Shown: piece after piece, positions 5,786 to 7,392 of the stretch
How positions within the stretch are numbered: position 1 is the stretch's first letter
Layout of the letters: every line of letters begins with the position of its first letter
Source: Gammaproteobacteria bacterium
Lineage (GTDB): Bacteria; Pseudomonadota; Gammaproteobacteria; Eutrophobiales; Eutrophobiaceae
Assembly (NCBI GenBank): GCA_003645215.1
Contig: QNEM01000097.1
Span: forward strand, 1 to 7,392
Direction: 5' to 3'
DNA: 7,392 nucleotides
Translations under genes and position numbers: made by a program
The notes under the pieces: generated by a model
Seen by the model: only the letters and a program-made list of their open reading frames with translations
Told to the model about the DNA's origin: nothing
The model's database searches: none

Positions 5786-6290
5786 CACAATAAATCCCGT
5801 GCTGGATCAAATTGATCGAACGATCATAGAGGCAACCCAGGCCGGGTTTCCGGTTACGATTAATCCGTATCATACGATTGCTACTCAACTCGATCTTGAT
5901 CCGGAACTTGTTATGAAAAAAATCAGTAATATGCAAGAACAGGGTATTATAAGAAGGATTGGAGTGGTACCTAACCATTATCGGCTGGGCTATCGTGCCA
6001 ATGGCATGACTGTCTGGGATGTGCCAGATGAAAAAATACACGAATTTGGTCATAGAATAGGGGCCCTGGATTTTGTCAGTCATTGCTACCATCGCCCACG
6101 CCACCTGCCAGACTGGCCGTATAATCTGTTCGCGATGGTTCATGCACATGATCGGGAAACTACGGATAATTACATCAAGGAAATTGCAAATATTCTGGGT
6201 GATACAAACAGGCAACACACTGTTTTATACAGTACACGGATATTGAAAAAAACAGGAATGCGGATTGGAAATTCGCAACAAAATTCGTGA
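5778..6290 (+). CDS. nirH: NirH, siroheme decarboxylase subunit (AsnC/Lrp fold)
   Basis: NirH is the second L-type subunit and pairs with NirG in siroheme decarboxylation. It has 170 residues from the ATG at 5778; a TTG one codon earlier (5775) is also possible, but the ATG is the better start. The N-terminal domain (QIDRTIIEATQAGFPVTINPY, residues 11-31) leads to RRIGVVPNHYRLGYRANGM (59-77). The L/H-type motifs follow as TVWDVPDEKIHEF (78-90), HCYHRPRHLPDW (102-113) and YNLFAMVHA (115-123). Compared with NirL, the CYRR loop reads CYHR and the tail is YSTRILKKTGMR, which matches NirH. The last ten residues (GMRIGNSQQNS region) are polar and probably unstructured. The gene is coupled to nirG by an 8-base overlap and is followed by a 20-base gap before nirJ. 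Confidence 0.9.
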   Translation: MPDTINPVLDQIDRTIIEATQAGFPVTINPYHTIATQLDLDPELVMKKISNMQEQGIIRRIGVVPNHYRLGYRANGMTVWDVPDEKIHEFGHRIGALDFVSHCYHRPRHLPDWPYNLFAMVHAHDRETTDNYIKEIANILGDTNRQHTVLYSTRILKKTGMRIGNSQQNS

Positions 6291-6310
6291 CAAGGATAAA
6301 AAAGTAAAAT

Positions 6311-7392
6311 ATGTTTCGTATCCGACAGTATATGGAGGAAGTTAACAATCCAACACCGATTGGTCCTGCAAGGAACCCACCGGGGCCTGTTGTTATCTGG
6401 AACCTGATCCGTCGGTGTAATCTTACCTGCAAGCATTGCTATTCAATTTCGGCTGATCACCATTTTCCAAATGAACTTGACACTGATCAGATATTCAATG
6501 TCATGGATGATCTAAAGGCCTTTCATGTACCGGTATTGATCCTCTCCGGAGGAGAACCTCTATTACATCCCGATATATTCGAGATCTCCAGAAGGGCCAG
6601 GGACATGGGCTTTTATGTAGGCTTATCAACAAATGGTACGCTTATCAATGAGGAGAACATCGGTCAAATTGCAGAAATGGATTATGATTATGTGGGTATC
6701 AGTCTCGATGGGCTGAAGGATACTCATGACAAATTTCGACGTAAACAGGGTGCATTTGACGCCTCATTACATGCTGCCCGCCTGTGTCGTGATGCAGATC
6801 TGAAAATCGGTCTCAGGTTTACCCTGACACAGGACAACGCACAGGATTTACCAGCATTAATAAAGCTGATGCGCGATGAAGAAATAGACAAATTTTACCT
6901 GTCGCATCTTAACTATTCAGGCAGAGGAAATAGAAACAGAAAGGACGACGCAACATTTCAGATGACCAGAGATGCACTCGATCTGATCTTTGAAACCTGC
7001 TGGCAGGATATTCAGGAAGGCAACAAGATTGAATATGTATCTGGCAATAATGATGCCGATGGTGTTTACCTGCTTCAATGGGTAGAGAAAAACCATCCCC
7101 ATATGGCAGAGCATATAAAAGCCAGGCTACAACAATGGGGTGGTAACAGTTCTGGTGTTAATGTCGCTAATATAGATAATCTGGGTGATGTGCATCCTGA
7201 TACCTACTGGTGGCATTATAGTCTTGGTAATGTCAAACAGCGGCCTTTCTCCGAGATCTGGATGGACACCAGCGATCCCGTCATGAAGGAATTAAAAAGT
7301 AATCCACGCAATATTTCAGGACGCTGTAGTCATTGTAGTTTTTTCGACATATGCGGTGGTAATACCCGTATACGTGCAATGCAATTAACTGA
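6311..7392 (+). CDS. nirJ: NirJ, radical SAM enzyme of heme d1 biosynthesis (3' end beyond window)
   Basis: NirJ acts after the NirDLGH decarboxylases. It is a cytoplasmic radical S-adenosylmethionine enzyme that removes two propionate side chains of didecarboxysiroheme on the way to the oxo groups of heme d1. The frame is open to the window end: 360 complete codons plus GA. The N-terminus MFRIRQYMEE and PTPIGPARNPPGPVVIWNL are typical of NirJ and fix the start. The radical SAM cluster motif is C36-x3-C40-x2-C43 (RRCNLTCKHCYSISAD), and the SAM-contacting GGEP is at 80-83. The C-terminal SPASM-like part has GDVHPDTYWWHYSLGNV (292-308) and C339-x2-C342-x5-C348 (CSHCSFFDICGGN), three ligands of an auxiliary [4Fe-4S] cluster. 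The last ligand cysteine usually lies in the missing ~25-35 residues. A modest AAGGAT precedes the start by 13 bases. The missing end is a window edge, not a gene break. Confidence 0.95.
   Translation, partial: MFRIRQYMEEVNNPTPIGPARNPPGPVVIWNLIRRCNLTCKHCYSISADHHFPNELDTDQIFNVMDDLKAFHVPVLILSGGEPLLHPDIFEISRRARDMGFYVGLSTNGTLINEENIGQIAEMDYDYVGISLDGLKDTHDKFRRKQGAFDASLHAARLCRDADLKIGLRFTLTQDNAQDLPALIKLMRDEEIDKFYLSHLNYSGRGNRNRKDDATFQMTRDALDLIFETCWQDIQEGNKIEYVSGNNDADGVYLLQWVEKNHPHMAEHIKARLQQWGGNSSGVNVANIDNLGDVHPDTYWWHYSLGNVKQRPFSEIWMDTSDPVMKELKSNPRNISGRCSHCSFFDICGGNTRIRAMQLT

Noticed and set aside
5803..5835. FNR-like half sites around ATCAAATTGATCGAACGATCA
   Set aside because: The half sites are in the wrong order or mismatched relative to TTGAT-N4-ATCAA, and the stretch lies inside the conserved nirH coding sequence.
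5697..6218. A 173-codon open frame on the minus strand
   Set aside because: It lies antisense to nirG/nirH, whose family motifs are unmistakable on the plus strand. Its translation has no recognisable domain and no ribosome-binding context.
4323..6290. Lrp/AsnC transcription regulators
   Set aside because: The fold is AsnC/Lrp-like, but the HNYEREH and CYxRxRxLPxW signatures and the position between nirF and nirJ mark them as siroheme decarboxylase subunits.
1..7392. Mobile elements, tRNA/rRNA genes or a CRISPR array
   Set aside because: Coding sequence in one direction fills almost the entire window. No transposase motif, terminal inverted repeats, spaced direct repeats or tRNA-like cloverleaf was seen.

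Overview
The window is a dense, entirely plus-strand block of denitrification genes. It matches the accessory and cofactor part of a cytochrome cd1 nitrite reductase (nirS-type) cluster. The order nirC-nirF-nirD-nirL-nirG-nirH-nirJ is the order known from Pseudomonas-type nir operons, where nirS lies upstream and nirE/nirN usually follow nirJ. None of nirS, nirE or nirN is in view, which says nothing about whether they are present in the genome. Protein signatures and gene order suggest a proteobacterium, most likely a gamma- or betaproteobacterium. The DNA is moderately AT-rich by eye, so it is not a high-GC pseudomonad. The species cannot be named from this window.

Region 1 (18-1763) encodes a membrane-anchored NirT/NapC-type tetraheme quinol dehydrogenase. 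It is extended by about 300 residues carrying two further heme c motifs and resembling the ethylbenzene-dehydrogenase-type heme domain. Region 2 (about 1839-2785) encodes a small secreted type-1 copper protein (cupredoxin) and an unrecognised secreted protein of 177 residues. The roughly 80-base gap between them holds a 14-base tandem repeat and an inverted repeat. Region 3 (2782-4307) encodes NirC, a secreted mono-heme cytochrome c, and NirF, the periplasmic beta-propeller protein of heme d1 synthesis. Region 4 (4323-6290) holds four consecutive AsnC/Lrp-fold siroheme decarboxylase genes, nirD, nirL, nirG and nirH, as separate genes. Region 5 (6311-7392) is the radical SAM enzyme NirJ, cut by the window end shortly before its natural C-terminus.

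Together these genes describe two linked tasks. In the cytoplasm, NirDLGH remove two acetate carboxyl groups from siroheme, and NirJ replaces propionate side chains on the way to heme d1. In the periplasm, NirF acts on the late d1 precursor, while the NirT-like protein, the cupredoxin and NirC are candidates for carrying electrons from quinol to NirS or for helping cofactor maturation. Gene spacing from nirC onward is extremely tight (ATGA and TAATG overlaps, 8-10 base overlaps, a zero gap), which argues for one translationally coupled operon. The least ordinary items are the hexaheme NirT fusion with its CX3CH motif and the unrecognised secreted protein whose stop codon overlaps the nirC start.
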